Assembly (NCBI RefSeq): GCF_017639205.1
Contig: NZ_CP071139.1
Location: 7,005,501-7,069,500 of the forward strand
Source of the DNA: Streptomyces nojiriensis
Lineage (GTDB): Bacteria > Actinomycetota > Actinomycetes > Streptomycetales > Streptomycetaceae
Length of the DNA stretch: 64,000 bases
Reading direction: 5' to 3'
The translations under genes were made by a program, and so were the position numbers. Below are positions 54,434-63,660 of the stretch, piece after piece. The notes below the pieces were generated by a model. The model saw only the letters and a list, made by a program, of their open reading frames with translations. It was not told the DNA's origin and did not search any database. How positions within the stretch are numbered: position 1 is the stretch's first letter; every line of letters starts with the position of its first letter.

Positions 54434-55405
54434 TCACGGCCCGGGCGTGGCCCGCAGCGCCGACGGGCTGACCAGGGCCTTCGCGGCCGCCAGGCTCGCG
54501 GGCCGGCCGAGCACCGCGCGGGAGGTCTCCCGCAGCAGCACGGCCGCCCGGAACGCGGCGGTCGCCGCCGCCCCGTTCCGGCGCCCGTAGAGCCGGACCC
54601 GGTTGAGCGTCAGCAGGGTCCACAACCGGGGCGACACCTGCGAGTCCCCGCCCAGATGGGTGGCCGTGGCCGCGGGCTCCAGCCGGGTGACGAAGCCCAG
54701 GTCCCGGGCCCGCAGGCAGTACTCGGTCTCCTCCGAGTACAGGAAGAAGGACTCGTCCCAGTCCCCGCACGCCTCCAGACACTCCCCGGACAGAGCCATC
54801 AGCGCCCCCGTCGCCCAGTCCGCGACCGTCGCCCGCTCGTACGCGGACGGATCGGTGACCATCTCGCTCCAGCGCGGGAACCGCCCGGCCCGCCGATTGC
54901 CCAGTACCGCCTCGCCGAGCGCCCGGGTCACCTGCGACTCGCGGCGCAGCGAGAGCAGCAGCGTACGGCCGTCCTCCTCGTACAGCAGGGGGACGCTGAT
55001 CCCGACCCGGCCGCCGCCGGGCGCATCGGTGCCCAGCGCGTCCACGAGGACCTTGGCGCAGCCCTGCCCCATCCGGACGTCCGGATTGCACACCAGGGCC
55101 GCCCGGAAGCCGCCCTCCCACGCGGCCGCGGCCGCGAGGGCGGCGTTCACCCCGGCCGCGTAGCCGGCGTTGCGGCCGGTCTGGACGACCGTCGCGTCCG
55201 GCGCCAGGGAGCGGATCAGCTCCACGGTGCCGTCGGCCGAGTCGTTGTCGGCGACGACCAGGCGCCAGTCGAGCCCGGCCATGCCCGCGGGCAGCGAGGC
55301 GAGGAACTCCGGGAGCACCCCGGCACTGTTCCAGGTGACGACGAGGACCGCTACCGGGCCGGCACCCGGCTCCGGTCGGCGGGCGGCTGGCTGGATGGAC
55401 TGCAT
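54434..55405 (-). CDS. Family 2 glycosyltransferase (rhamnosyltransferase-like)
   Basis: A 323-residue GT-A transferase: VAVLVVTWNSAG near residue 18, VVADNDSADGTVEL (about 49-62), GRNAGYAAGVNAAL, and CNPDVRM as the DxD-equivalent. The acceptor-side region has DWATGALMALSGECLEACGDWDESFFLYSEETEYCLRARD, typical of rhamnosyl-type transferases. The start ATG has GGAG 5 nt upstream and lies 55 nt inside the 3' end of the Wzz-Wzy gene, so translation is coupled. It is the last gene of that two-gene minus-strand unit. Confidence 0.88.
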   Translation of the reverse strand: MQSIQPAARRPEPGAGPVAVLVVTWNSAGVLPEFLASLPAGMAGLDWRLVVADNDSADGTVELIRSLAPDATVVQTGRNAGYAAGVNAALAAAAAWEGGFRAALVCNPDVRMGQGCAKVLVDALGTDAPGGGRVGISVPLLYEEDGRTLLLSLRRESQVTRALGEAVLGNRRAGRFPRWSEMVTDPSAYERATVADWATGALMALSGECLEACGDWDESFFLYSEETEYCLRARDLGFVTRLEPAATATHLGGDSQVSPRLWTLLTLNRVRLYGRRNGAAATAAFRAAVLLRETSRAVLGRPASLAAAKALVSPSALRATPGP

Positions 55406-57366
55406 GGGGACTCCACGGTTGCGGGCTCCGGCGCCGTACGCCGGATGAACCCGAGGTAGCTGCCTCCGGCGGCGATCGTCAGGAAGAACACCCCGGCGAA
55501 CATCGGGAAGCTGAGGGCGTCGAAAGTGGCGGCGATGACGAGGGAGACCAGCGCGGACGCGAAGAACGCCTGCCCCAGTTCCCGGTCGGACTCGGTGCGG
55601 GCCAGCCTGCGGATGGCACCGCCCTGGTGGATTCCGGTGAACAGCAGGACCAGGAGCGCGATCAGCCCCACGAGGCCCATCTCCGCCAGGGTGAGCATGT
55701 ACTGGTTGTCGGTGAAGAAGAACAGTTCGGGCAGGAAGGTCCCGAAGCCCCGTCCGAACAGCGGCCGTTCGGTGAGGTAGGGGACGATCGCGCTGTACTT
55801 GACGGTACGGGCCTGGGTGCTGCTGTCGGAGTTCGTCACGAACGAGGCGAAGAGCGCCGTGATGGTGCCGATCAGCCCCGGGATGATCACCTTGAAGCAG
55901 GCCACCGAGCCCATCAGCAGACCGATCGCCGCCCACCGCCGCTCCGGCTTCCAGCGCAGCACCATCACGAGGATCACGATGAGCGCCCCGATGATGGAGG
56001 TCCGCGACACCGTCAGCGGCAGCGCGCCGCCCATCAGCACCACGGGCCCCCAGCGCCGCCAGGCGCGCAGGTGCCGGCGTACCGGATCGAAGGCCTGCTG
56101 CACCGCGAAGGGCAGCAGGATGGCCAGCATCCCGCCGAACTCCAGGGGCTGTGCCGTGGTGGACCGCGGCCGGGTGAAGGAACCCCGGTCCAGGGTCGTG
56201 ATCTGGGCGACGCTGGACTGCAGGCCCGGGATGCTGATGCTGTCGGCGATGTTCGTCGCGGTGAAGAAGTCGTAGAAGCCGATGGCGGCCACCACCGCCC
56301 CCATCACCACGGCCCGGCGCAGCAGCACGTCCAGGCGCTCACGGTCCTGGATCCCCGCGGAGACCAGCACCACCAGGGACACCCAGACGAGCAGCCCGAT
56401 CAGCCCGCGGTCCGCGGCCAGGATCTCCTTGTGCGAGCTGCCGCGCATCGCGTTCGCGAGGTACGAGCCCAGCACCGAGAAGGCCAGCAGGCACATCACC
56501 ACCCGCGGCAGCCGGGTACCGGGGGCGGGCCGGATCCGGCCGGTGATCCAGGCCGCCAGGTACCAGAACAGGCACAGCAGCGCGAACACGTTGGCCGGGG
56601 TGCCCACGCCGCCCATACCGGGCAGGGTCAGGTTCGAGGGGATGAAGAAGGCCAGCGCCAGATAGCAGCTCAGCAGGGCCGTCGCGTCCAGCTGCCGCCC
56701 CCACGGCTTGCGGCGCCCGCGCCCCCGGGCCGGGGCGGCCCCGGCCGCCCGCCTGCGCCGCAGCGCCGCCAGCAGGCTGTCCGTGAGGAAGGAGAAGGCG
56801 AAGGCGGACGTGGTGCCCACGATGACGACGCCCAGCACCTGCTGGTAGCGGCTCTTCATCTGCGGCACCGGGGTCTGCGGCAGCACCACGGGGGCCGTCT
56901 GCACCATGTACGCCGGCTTGACCTTGGCCGCCGCCTGGAGCGCGTTGAGCGTCTCCCCGGCGAACGCGGTCAGCTTGTTGGTCTCCTCCAGCACGTTCTC
57001 CCGGTCGGTCCCCGTGACGGTCAGCGTGAGCATCGGACCCGAGGTGTTCGCGGCGAACCCGACCGTGTAGGGATCGGTCACCCCGATGCCCTGCAGGTCC
57101 CGCGCCGCGTCCGTCCCCGACAGCGTCCGGATCAGCACGTCCGCGGTGACCACCAGCGAACCGCCGGCGTTCGAGATGGGATTGCCGAAGGCGGGGGCCA
57201 GTTCGGCCACCGCCGTCGAGTCGAGCAGCGCCACCGAGCTCTGCGACTGGTAGGCCACCGGCACCGAACGGTACAGGTGGGCGCCCGCGAGCAGACTGAT
57301 GAGCGTCAGCGGCACCATCACGTACCAGCGGCGCCGGAGCACCGCGAGGATCTCACCGATGCTCAT
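55351..57366 (-). CDS. Fusion of Wzz-like co-polymerase and Wzy/O-antigen-ligase-like polymerase
   Basis: A 671-residue membrane protein. Residues 1-220 are a Wzz-like domain (RRRWYVMVPLTLISLLAGA; second helix near 188-205). After an Arg-rich linker, residues 235-660 are a polytopic O-antigen polymerase/ligase domain with about ten helices. It shows TVKYSAIVPYLTERPLFGRG followed by the large-loop FLPELFFFTDNQYM, typical of Wzy_C. Fusion places chain-length control and polymerisation in one chain; these are normally separate proteins. The ATG at 57366 is used. The gene is divergent from the third Wzz at 57447. Confidence 0.82.
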   Translation of the reverse strand: MSIGEILAVLRRRWYVMVPLTLISLLAGAHLYRSVPVAYQSQSSVALLDSTAVAELAPAFGNPISNAGGSLVVTADVLIRTLSGTDAARDLQGIGVTDPYTVGFAANTSGPMLTLTVTGTDRENVLEETNKLTAFAGETLNALQAAAKVKPAYMVQTAPVVLPQTPVPQMKSRYQQVLGVVIVGTTSAFAFSFLTDSLLAALRRRRAAGAAPARGRGRRKPWGRQLDATALLSCYLALAFFIPSNLTLPGMGGVGTPANVFALLCLFWYLAAWITGRIRPAPGTRLPRVVMCLLAFSVLGSYLANAMRGSSHKEILAADRGLIGLLVWVSLVVLVSAGIQDRERLDVLLRRAVVMGAVVAAIGFYDFFTATNIADSISIPGLQSSVAQITTLDRGSFTRPRSTTAQPLEFGGMLAILLPFAVQQAFDPVRRHLRAWRRWGPVVLMGGALPLTVSRTSIIGALIVILVMVLRWKPERRWAAIGLLMGSVACFKVIIPGLIGTITALFASFVTNSDSSTQARTVKYSAIVPYLTERPLFGRGFGTFLPELFFFTDNQYMLTLAEMGLVGLIALLVLLFTGIHQGGAIRRLARTESDRELGQAFFASALVSLVIAATFDALSFPMFAGVFFLTIAAGGSYLGFIRRTAPEPATVESPCSPSSQPPADRSRVPAR

Positions 57367-57446
57367 GAACACCCCCCGAGCACACCGCAATTGATGGCGG
57401 ACCTACCCGTGTCCTGGAAAGATCGGTCACAACGGAAGGAATCCCT

Positions 57447-58151
57447 GTGTCGCCTGGTGAGTTGATCCGTGCGCTGCGTCGGCGCTGGTACGTCCTGGTC
57501 GTGGCGGCGGTGCTCGCGGCCGCCGGAGCCGTGCAAGTGCTGCACCCCACACAGACGTACCTGAGTACGGCGATCGTCGTGCTCAAGCCGCCGGTGACGG
57601 ACAACCAGCCCAACCAGCTGGCCAATCTGCAACCGCCGCTCGCCGCCGTCTCCTACGCCGCGATCCAGCAGCTGGACTCGCCCGAAGGGGCCGAGGAGCT
57701 GCGCGTCGCGGGCGTGCGCGGCACGTACCGGCTGATCCCGCGGAACAGCGGGACCAGCGTCACCCCCCGCTATCTGATCCCCTCGCTCCAGATCCAGGCC
57801 GAGCAGGCCGAACCGGCCGCCGCCGACACGGCGGTCCGGAAGATCATCGAGATCTACACGAAGCACCTGACGGACATGCAGACGCAGCAGGGGGTCCCGG
57901 ACTCCGCGCGGATGAGCGTGACGCTCCTGGTGCCGCCCACCGCGGCGGTGCAGACCGGCAACAAGAGCCGGGGCCTCGCCGGGGCGGCCCTGCTGGGCGG
58001 GGTCGGCGGTGTGGTGGTGGCCCTGTGGACCGACCGGCTCCTGACACGCCGGAGCCGGCGCCGGCAGCGGCACGAGGCCGCCGCCGACGCCGGTCCGGTG
58101 GTCCGGGCCGAGGAGCCCGAGCGGGCCGCCCTCGCCGGGGCGACCCGCTGA
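57447..58151 (+). CDS. Wzz-like chain-length determinant protein (third of three)
   Basis: A 234-residue protein with the same plan as the 49809 product: an N-terminal RRRWYVLVVAAVLAAAGA helix (about residues 10-28), an external domain with QQLDSPEGAEELRVAG, and a second helix near 180-198 (GLAGAALLGGVGGVVVALW). The C-terminus is basic and short. No kinase motif. AAGGAA lies upstream of the GTG start. It stands alone between two divergently organised units of the polysaccharide cluster. Confidence 0.82.
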   Translation: MSPGELIRALRRRWYVLVVAAVLAAAGAVQVLHPTQTYLSTAIVVLKPPVTDNQPNQLANLQPPLAAVSYAAIQQLDSPEGAEELRVAGVRGTYRLIPRNSGTSVTPRYLIPSLQIQAEQAEPAAADTAVRKIIEIYTKHLTDMQTQQGVPDSARMSVTLLVPPTAAVQTGNKSRGLAGAALLGGVGGVVVALWTDRLLTRRSRRRQRHEAAADAGPVVRAEEPERAALAGATR

Positions 58152-58168
58152 ACACGGCGTTCGAGTCA

Positions 58169-59218
58169 TCAAATCCCTCGACGCTTCCAGGACCGCCACC
58201 ACAGCCACTCGCGCCCCCGGTCGGCCACGGCCGAGAGCACGAGCGGCTGGAGGTACGGCATGGTGCGCGCCCCGATGCGCCGGCGCCTGAGCAGCGCCCG
58301 GTACTCGCCCAGTTTCGTGTACTCCCCGGGCAGGCACTCGGCCGCGAACTCCACGAGCTCGTCGACCGGAACCACCGCGGTGCGTCCCCGGTCGTACGCC
58401 CGGTAGGCGCGCCGCAGCGCGTACCGGGCGAGCCGGGTGCGCGCCGCCAGCGCCAGCCGGTCGGACCCCGGCAGCAGCCCGGAGCACTTGTCGAGCACCG
58501 AGTCGAAGGCGACGAGGCGCTGGCGCAGGTCGTCGAGCTGGCCGCCGAAGTCCGTGGTGGACATGTTGTTGCCGTGGACCCGGTAGAAGGCCTGGTCGGC
58601 CCCGCGGATGTAGCCCACGTCGGCGTGCGCCGCGAGCCGCATCCACATCTCGATGTCGCCGGCGTGCGGCAGCTCCGGATCGTAGCCCCCGACCTTGCGC
58701 TGGAGACTGGTGCGGACCACCACCTCGGGTGAGGTGATGCACCCGGTGCCCTCCCGGAACCGCCGGTCCAGCCACCACCGTCCGGGGTAGACGACCGATC
58801 CGGTGCTGCGGGTGCGGGCCGCGGGCAGCGGGCCGCCGTGCCGGAAGCGCAGCGGCCTGCCGTAGCAGAAGCCCGCCTCCGGATGTGCGTCGAGCAGGGC
58901 CGCCGCGCGCACCAGGGCCCCGGGGACCAGCCGGTCGTCCGCCGACAGCAGGGCGACGTAGTCCCCGTCGGCCCACTCCAGCAGGCCCTCGTTGTAGGTG
59001 GCGATGTGGCCCTTGTTGCTCTCGTGGACCCGTACCTCGATCCGCGGGTCGGCGGCCGCCAGCGCGCGGGCGACCTCCGCGGAGTCGTCGGGCGAGGCGT
59101 CGTCGATGATCAGCACCCGTACGTCGACGCCCTCCTGCTCGTCCAGCACGCTCTTGACGCAGTCCGCCAGGAAGTGGCCGTACTTGTAGCAGGGGATCAC
59201 CACGCTGACCGTGCTCAC
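58169..59218 (-). CDS. Family 2 glycosyltransferase
   Basis: A 349-residue GT-A transferase. Motifs are VSVVIPCYKYGHFLADCVKS at the N-terminus, VLIIDDASPDDSAEVARAL, and LLSADDRLVPGALVRAA as the metal-binding DxD region (about residues 93-109). Downstream GDIEMWMRLAAHADVGYI is the ED-like acceptor motif seen in many bacterial GT2 proteins. The GTG start overlaps the stop of the DUF4082 gene by 4 nt. Donor and acceptor are unknown. Confidence 0.9.
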   Translation of the reverse strand: MSTVSVVIPCYKYGHFLADCVKSVLDEQEGVDVRVLIIDDASPDDSAEVARALAAADPRIEVRVHESNKGHIATYNEGLLEWADGDYVALLSADDRLVPGALVRAAALLDAHPEAGFCYGRPLRFRHGGPLPAARTRSTGSVVYPGRWWLDRRFREGTGCITSPEVVVRTSLQRKVGGYDPELPHAGDIEMWMRLAAHADVGYIRGADQAFYRVHGNNMSTTDFGGQLDDLRQRLVAFDSVLDKCSGLLPGSDRLALAARTRLARYALRRAYRAYDRGRTAVVPVDELVEFAAECLPGEYTKLGEYRALLRRRRIGARTMPYLQPLVLSAVADRGREWLWWRSWKRRGI

Positions 59219-62200
59219 TGCCCGCTCACCTCCGTGGACAGCCCGGACTGCGCGGCGGCCGGCGCGGTGGTGGTGAAGATCGGGCCGACCCAGTAGTTCA
59301 CCGAGCCGAAGGTGTTCGTCGGGAAGGCGGTGGCCGCCCCGTACCTGTAGAGCCCGTTGGCGCTGCCGGCCGTGTCGGCCGGGGCCACCAGCGGATAGGA
59401 GCGGTGCGCGCCGGCGAAGTAGCCGCCGTCCACCGAGTAGTTGCCGTTCGGCGCGTGGTAGGAGGCCACGTACGTGGTGCCCGCCGTGATCTGTACCGGC
59501 GTGGCGAACTGCAGCTGCTGCCAGCCGGACACGGTCTCGCTGCCGAAGGTGCCGGTGGCGAGCAGGGTGCCGGACGCGGACCACAGGCTGCCGGTGTGCG
59601 TACCGGTGTTGCCGGGGCCCTTGTAGAAGGTGACGCCGGTGACGTAGCCGTTCACCGCGGACTGGAAACGGGTGCCCAGTTCCACGGAGTTGGCGTCGTC
59701 ACCCACGTTGGCGGTGGTCGGCGTCGTGGCGGCGGTCCACAGGGTGCAGGGGCAGTTCACGGTCGGCGGGCTCGCGCTCGTGGTGAAGTTCCACGTGACC
59801 GGCGCGGCCATCGTGTTGCCCCACAGGTCGGCGGCCTGGACGGACGCCGTGTAGGTGGAGTTCAGGGCCAGTTCCGAGGACGGGGTGAAGGTCGCGCTGT
59901 TCGACGCGCCCAGCACCTTGGTGCCCGGGACGGCAGCGCCGCCGGAGTCCTTCACGGAGAACACCAGGCTGTCCGCGTCGATGGCGTTGCTGAAGGTGGC
60001 CGACACCGCCGCCGTGATCTGGGTGCCGGTCGCCGCGGACTGCGGCGAGGTCGTGGTGACGGTGGGCGGGGTCGTGCTCGCGGTGGAGGTGTCCAGGACC
60101 GCGTCCACCCAGTAGTTGCTGCCGGACGAGGCGGTGGACGGGAACCCGCCCGTGCCGCTGTAGCGGTAGACGCCGTTGCCGCCGTCGGTGCCGCTCTTCA
60201 GCGCGGTGAGCGGGGCCAGGCCCGCGTCGCCCGCAGCGAAGGTGTTGTCGAAGGAGTAGCCGCCGTGCGGGGCGAAGTAGGAGGCGACGTACGTGGTGTT
60301 GGCCTTGACCGGGACCGGCGTGGCGAAGTTCAGCTGCTGCCAGCCGGAGGCCGTCTCGTTGGTGAAGGTACCGGTGGCCAGGCGCTGGCCGGTGCTGCTC
60401 CAGAGGCTGCCGGTGTGGGTACCGGTGTTGGCGGGGGACTTGTAGAAGCGGACGCCGGTGATCGAACCGGCCACCGAGGAACGGATCTTCACGCCGAGCT
60501 CGACGGCGCTGCCGTCACCGGCGTTGACGGTGCCCGGCACGGCCGCGGCGGGCCACACGGTGCAGGGGCACTGCTGGGGCCCCACCGTCAGCGGCACCGT
60601 GGTGGTGGCGCCGATGTTGACGCTGTCGTCCACCGCGCGCACCTTGATCTGGGCGGTGCCCGGAGTGGTCGGGGTCCACTTGTAGCTCCAGGACCCGAGG
60701 CCCGTGGTGGCCTTCCAGGTCGTGCCGCCGTCGGTGGACACCTCCACCCGGGCGACCACGCCGCCGCCGGTGTCGGCGGCCGTGCCCGTGATGGTCACCG
60801 GCCGCAGCGCCGGCACGGTGGCGTTCGCCGCCGGGCTGGTCACGGTCACGGCCGGGCCCACGGCGTCCGTGGAGGCGGTGGAGGCGACCAGGTCGCTCTG
60901 CAGGGACCTGGGCTGGACGCCCATGTCGGCGAAGACGTTCACCGTGGCCTGCTGCATCCGCTTGTCCGCGGTGATCACGGCGTCGTCCGGGTTGCCCGTG
61001 GGCATGTTGGTCAGGCCCCAGGACCACTGCACCGTGCCCGCGCCGAACACCAGCGCGTGCGAGGTCTGGTCGCGGAAGGCGACCAGGCTGTGCGTGGCGG
61101 TGCCGTTGCCGTAGGTGTTGCCGTAGTCCTTGAGGAGCTTGCCGTCCTCGATGTCCACCGTGGTGGAGGACATCGTGATCTGCCCGGCCGGGCGGCTGGC
61201 GTTCTCCACGTCGCTGTCCCACTCGTAGCCGAGCGTGCCGGTGGGGAACGTGGCGGTCTGCGAGGGGGTGAGGTTCGCGACCGTGGTGTTGCGCCACAGC
61301 CGCTGCTTGGCGAAGGTGCCGGGCACCGTGATCGCGTCGCTGCGGTAGCCGTTGACGCTGAACATCGAGCCGGTCAGCTGGTTCTGCGGCTGGAAGGGCC
61401 GGCCGTTCGCGGCGCTGGCCGGGTCCATGAAGGTGCCCGTCCAGATCCCGCTCGGGTCGGGGATGCCGTTCGGCTGGGGGAAGGACAGCTTGGTCTCCTT
61501 GTACGAGACCAGGGTCCGGTTGGCGGTGTTGGCACCGTCGATGCTCGGCGCCAGGCGGGTCTTCCAGAAGACCTCGTTGCCGCTGAAGTACGTCTGGTGG
61601 ACCCCGGCCCGGCGCGCGTTCAGCGCGTTGGTGAACTGCTCCTGGGTCCAGTACTCGTCGTGCCCGGAGGACAGGAAGACCTTGTGGTTCTGCAGCAGGG
61701 TCCCGCCGCGCACCGACATGTCGATCCCGGACATGTAGCTCACGTCGTAGCCGTTGCGCTCCAGCCAGGCGACCATCTGGAACTCGGACCCGTAGATCCC
61801 GTTGTCCCCGCCGATGTCCATGGGCCGGTTGTAGCTGACCTCGTACGCCCGCCCGTCCGGGGCGGGGCCGCCGCCGTCGTACAGGTCCTGGCCGCCGTAG
61901 TTGTTGTACGCCTGCCAGGTCTGGTCGCTGGTCTGCACGACGATGTCGGAGTGGCCGGAGTCGTTGCGGACGACGAACGGGTACGGCATCACACCGTTGC
62001 CGTCCGCCTGGTCGAAGTTGACGACGTAGAGCCCGGACACGGCGTCGGCCGGCACGGTCCACGTCGCGGTGACGGGCCAGTTCCCGCAGTCGACCAGGCC
62101 GGTGGCGGCCTTCTTGGCGCAGGCCGCCGGGTTACCGCCCGGCACGAAGTTCGCCGGGTACGTCTGGGCCGCCTGGGCCGCGGTCGACATCAGGCGCGCG

Positions 62201-62514
62201 CCGGTGCCCCCGTAGTGGCCGAGGCGGTAGACCGAGACCTTGTACGCGGTCGGCGACTGGATCTTGAACTGCACGGTCTCGCCGGCCTGGACGCTCGTCT
62301 GGGCCGGGAAACCCTTGATGTCGCCGTACGCGCTGGGTGCGAACCAGTCCTCCATCGGCGTGCCGGGCTTGGAGTTCTCGCACACGATCGCGTTCGTGGT
62401 GGGACCGCAGGGATCGACCGCACCGGCCACCACCGCCGGTGGCAGGACCGTGGCCATCAAGGCCGCGATCACGGTGAAGAGACCGTAACGGAGCAACCTT
62501 GTCCGTCTGTTCAT
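59215..62514 (-). CDS. Giant secreted protein: N,N-dimethylformamidase-like domain, Ig-like domains and two DUF4082 domains
   Basis: A 1099-residue exported protein with a signal peptide (about residues 1-31, basic start then LLRYGLFTVIAALMATVL). Residues about 45-520 resemble the DMFase-like large domain (VSVYRLGHYGGTGARL; FLSSGHDEYWTQEQFTNALN). An Ig-like domain follows (about 545-640, ADTGGGVVARVEVSTDGG). Then come DUF4082 copy 1 (about 650-800), a Big_5-type Ig-like domain (about 810-905) and DUF4082 copy 2 (about 915-1075). Each DUF4082 copy starts with CPCT(V/L)W and shares TGVxFYK, NTGTHTGSLW and GWQQL motifs, a clear internal duplication. It likely binds or trims a surface glycan. Its exact function is unknown. 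Confidence 0.8.
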   Translation of the reverse strand: MNRRTRLLRYGLFTVIAALMATVLPPAVVAGAVDPCGPTTNAIVCENSKPGTPMEDWFAPSAYGDIKGFPAQTSVQAGETVQFKIQSPTAYKVSVYRLGHYGGTGARLMSTAAQAAQTYPANFVPGGNPAACAKKAATGLVDCGNWPVTATWTVPADAVSGLYVVNFDQADGNGVMPYPFVVRNDSGHSDIVVQTSDQTWQAYNNYGGQDLYDGGGPAPDGRAYEVSYNRPMDIGGDNGIYGSEFQMVAWLERNGYDVSYMSGIDMSVRGGTLLQNHKVFLSSGHDEYWTQEQFTNALNARRAGVHQTYFSGNEVFWKTRLAPSIDGANTANRTLVSYKETKLSFPQPNGIPDPSGIWTGTFMDPASAANGRPFQPQNQLTGSMFSVNGYRSDAITVPGTFAKQRLWRNTTVANLTPSQTATFPTGTLGYEWDSDVENASRPAGQITMSSTTVDIEDGKLLKDYGNTYGNGTATHSLVAFRDQTSHALVFGAGTVQWSWGLTNMPTGNPDDAVITADKRMQQATVNVFADMGVQPRSLQSDLVASTASTDAVGPAVTVTSPAANATVPALRPVTITGTAADTGGGVVARVEVSTDGGTTWKATTGLGSWSYKWTPTTPGTAQIKVRAVDDSVNIGATTTVPLTVGPQQCPCTVWPAAAVPGTVNAGDGSAVELGVKIRSSVAGSITGVRFYKSPANTGTHTGSLWSSTGQRLATGTFTNETASGWQQLNFATPVPVKANTTYVASYFAPHGGYSFDNTFAAGDAGLAPLTALKSGTDGGNGVYRYSGTGGFPSTASSGSNYWVDAVLDTSTASTTPPTVTTTSPQSAATGTQITAAVSATFSNAIDADSLVFSVKDSGGAAVPGTKVLGASNSATFTPSSELALNSTYTASVQAADLWGNTMAAPVTWNFTTSASPPTVNCPCTLWTAATTPTTANVGDDANSVELGTRFQSAVNGYVTGVTFYKGPGNTGTHTGSLWSASGTLLATGTFGSETVSGWQQLQFATPVQITAGTTYVASYHAPNGNYSVDGGYFAGAHRSYPLVAPADTAGSANGLYRYGAATAFPTNTFGSVNYWVGPIFTTTAPAAAQSGLSTEVSGQ

Positions 62515-62544
62515 CTGGACCTCATTGTTTGCGTGAGCGCGGGG

Positions 62545-63660
62545 TCAGCGCAGGGCGTTGCGGAGCGTTTCCACGACCCGCTGCTGCTGGTCAGCGGTGA
62601 TCTGTGGGAAGAGGGGGAGCGAGAGCATCCGGTCCGCCGCCTGTTCGGCGTGCGGGAAGTCGCCCCGGTCGTGGCCGAGATGACCGAAGGCCGGGGTCAG
62701 GTGGACCGGCGCCGGGTAGTGCACACCCGCGCCGATGCCCTCCGCGTTGAGCTTGCCGACGACGGCGTCGCGGTCCGCTCCGGTGACCCGTACGACGTAC
62801 AGGTGCCACACGTGGACGTTGCCCCCGGCCGTAGCCGGCAGGGTGAGCCGCCCGGCGGCCGCGAGGTCGCCCAGCAGCTCGTCGTAGCGGGCGGCGGCGG
62901 CCCGGCGGGCCGCGTTCCCCTCGGCCAGCCGGGCCAGCTTCGCCCGCAGGACCACGGCCTGCAGGCCGTCGAGCCGGCTGTTGAACCCGGCCACGTCGTG
63001 CCGGTACTTGGCGATGCCGCCGTGGTTGGCCAGGGCCCGGACCAGGTCCGCGCTCTCCTCGTCGTCGGTCACCACCGCGCCCGCGTCGCCGTAGGCCCCC
63101 AGGTTCTTGCCCGGGTAGAAGCTGGTCGCGGCGATGCCCCCGCTGCCGGGGGAGCGGCCGTCGCGGGTCGCGCCCTGGCTCTGCGCGGCGTCCTCGACGA
63201 TCTTCACGTGCGCCGGCAGCCCGGCCGCCAGCGCCGCGGTGTCCGCGCACTGCCCGTAGAGGTGGACGGGGACCACCGCGCGGGTGGCGGCGCCGACGGC
63301 CTCCAGGGCGGCCCGCGGGTCCATCAGCAGGGTGTCCGGGAGGCAGTCGACCAGCACCGGCCGGGCGCCGATCCGGGCCACGGCGCCCGCGGTGGCGATG
63401 AAGGTGTTCGTGGGCAGCACCACCTCGTCGCCGACGCCCACGCCGCTCGCGCGCAGGGCGAGTTCGAGGGCGTCGGTGCCGTTGGCGACACCCACGCAGT
63501 GCCCCACCCCCGCGAAGTCGGCGTACTCGCGCTCGAACGCGCGGACCTCCGCACCGCCGATGAAAGCGGTGTCGGCGAGCACACGGTCGAAGCCCGCCCG
63601 TAATTCCTCGGCGACCTCGGCGTGCGCCGCCTTCAGGTCGACCAGCGGTATCTGGTTCAT
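62545..63660 (-). CDS. DegT/DnrJ/EryC1/StrS-family sugar aminotransferase
   Basis: A 371-residue PLP-dependent enzyme that aminates a keto nucleotide-sugar. It starts IPLVDLKAAHAE. Motifs include VGVANGTDALELAL, PVHLYGQCAD, and the PLP lysine K185 in SFYPGKNLGAYGDAGA. FdtB/WbpE-like relatives work on 3-keto sugars, which fits the WbpD-like acetyltransferase at 44406. Codon 20 (63601-63603 on the plus strand) is TTA. The start overlaps the stop of the adjoining acyltransferase by 4 nt. Confidence 0.92.
   Translation of the reverse strand: MNQIPLVDLKAAHAEVAEELRAGFDRVLADTAFIGGAEVRAFEREYADFAGVGHCVGVANGTDALELALRASGVGVGDEVVLPTNTFIATAGAVARIGARPVLVDCLPDTLLMDPRAALEAVGAATRAVVPVHLYGQCADTAALAAGLPAHVKIVEDAAQSQGATRDGRSPGSGGIAATSFYPGKNLGAYGDAGAVVTDDEESADLVRALANHGGIAKYRHDVAGFNSRLDGLQAVVLRAKLARLAEGNAARRAAAARYDELLGDLAAAGRLTLPATAGGNVHVWHLYVVRVTGADRDAVVGKLNAEGIGAGVHYPAPVHLTPAFGHLGHDRGDFPHAEQAADRMLSLPLFPQITADQQQRVVETLRNALR

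Noticed and set aside
59404-63603. Plus-strand open frame of 1399 codons
   Set aside because: Shadow of the DUF4082 and DegT genes on the minus strand.
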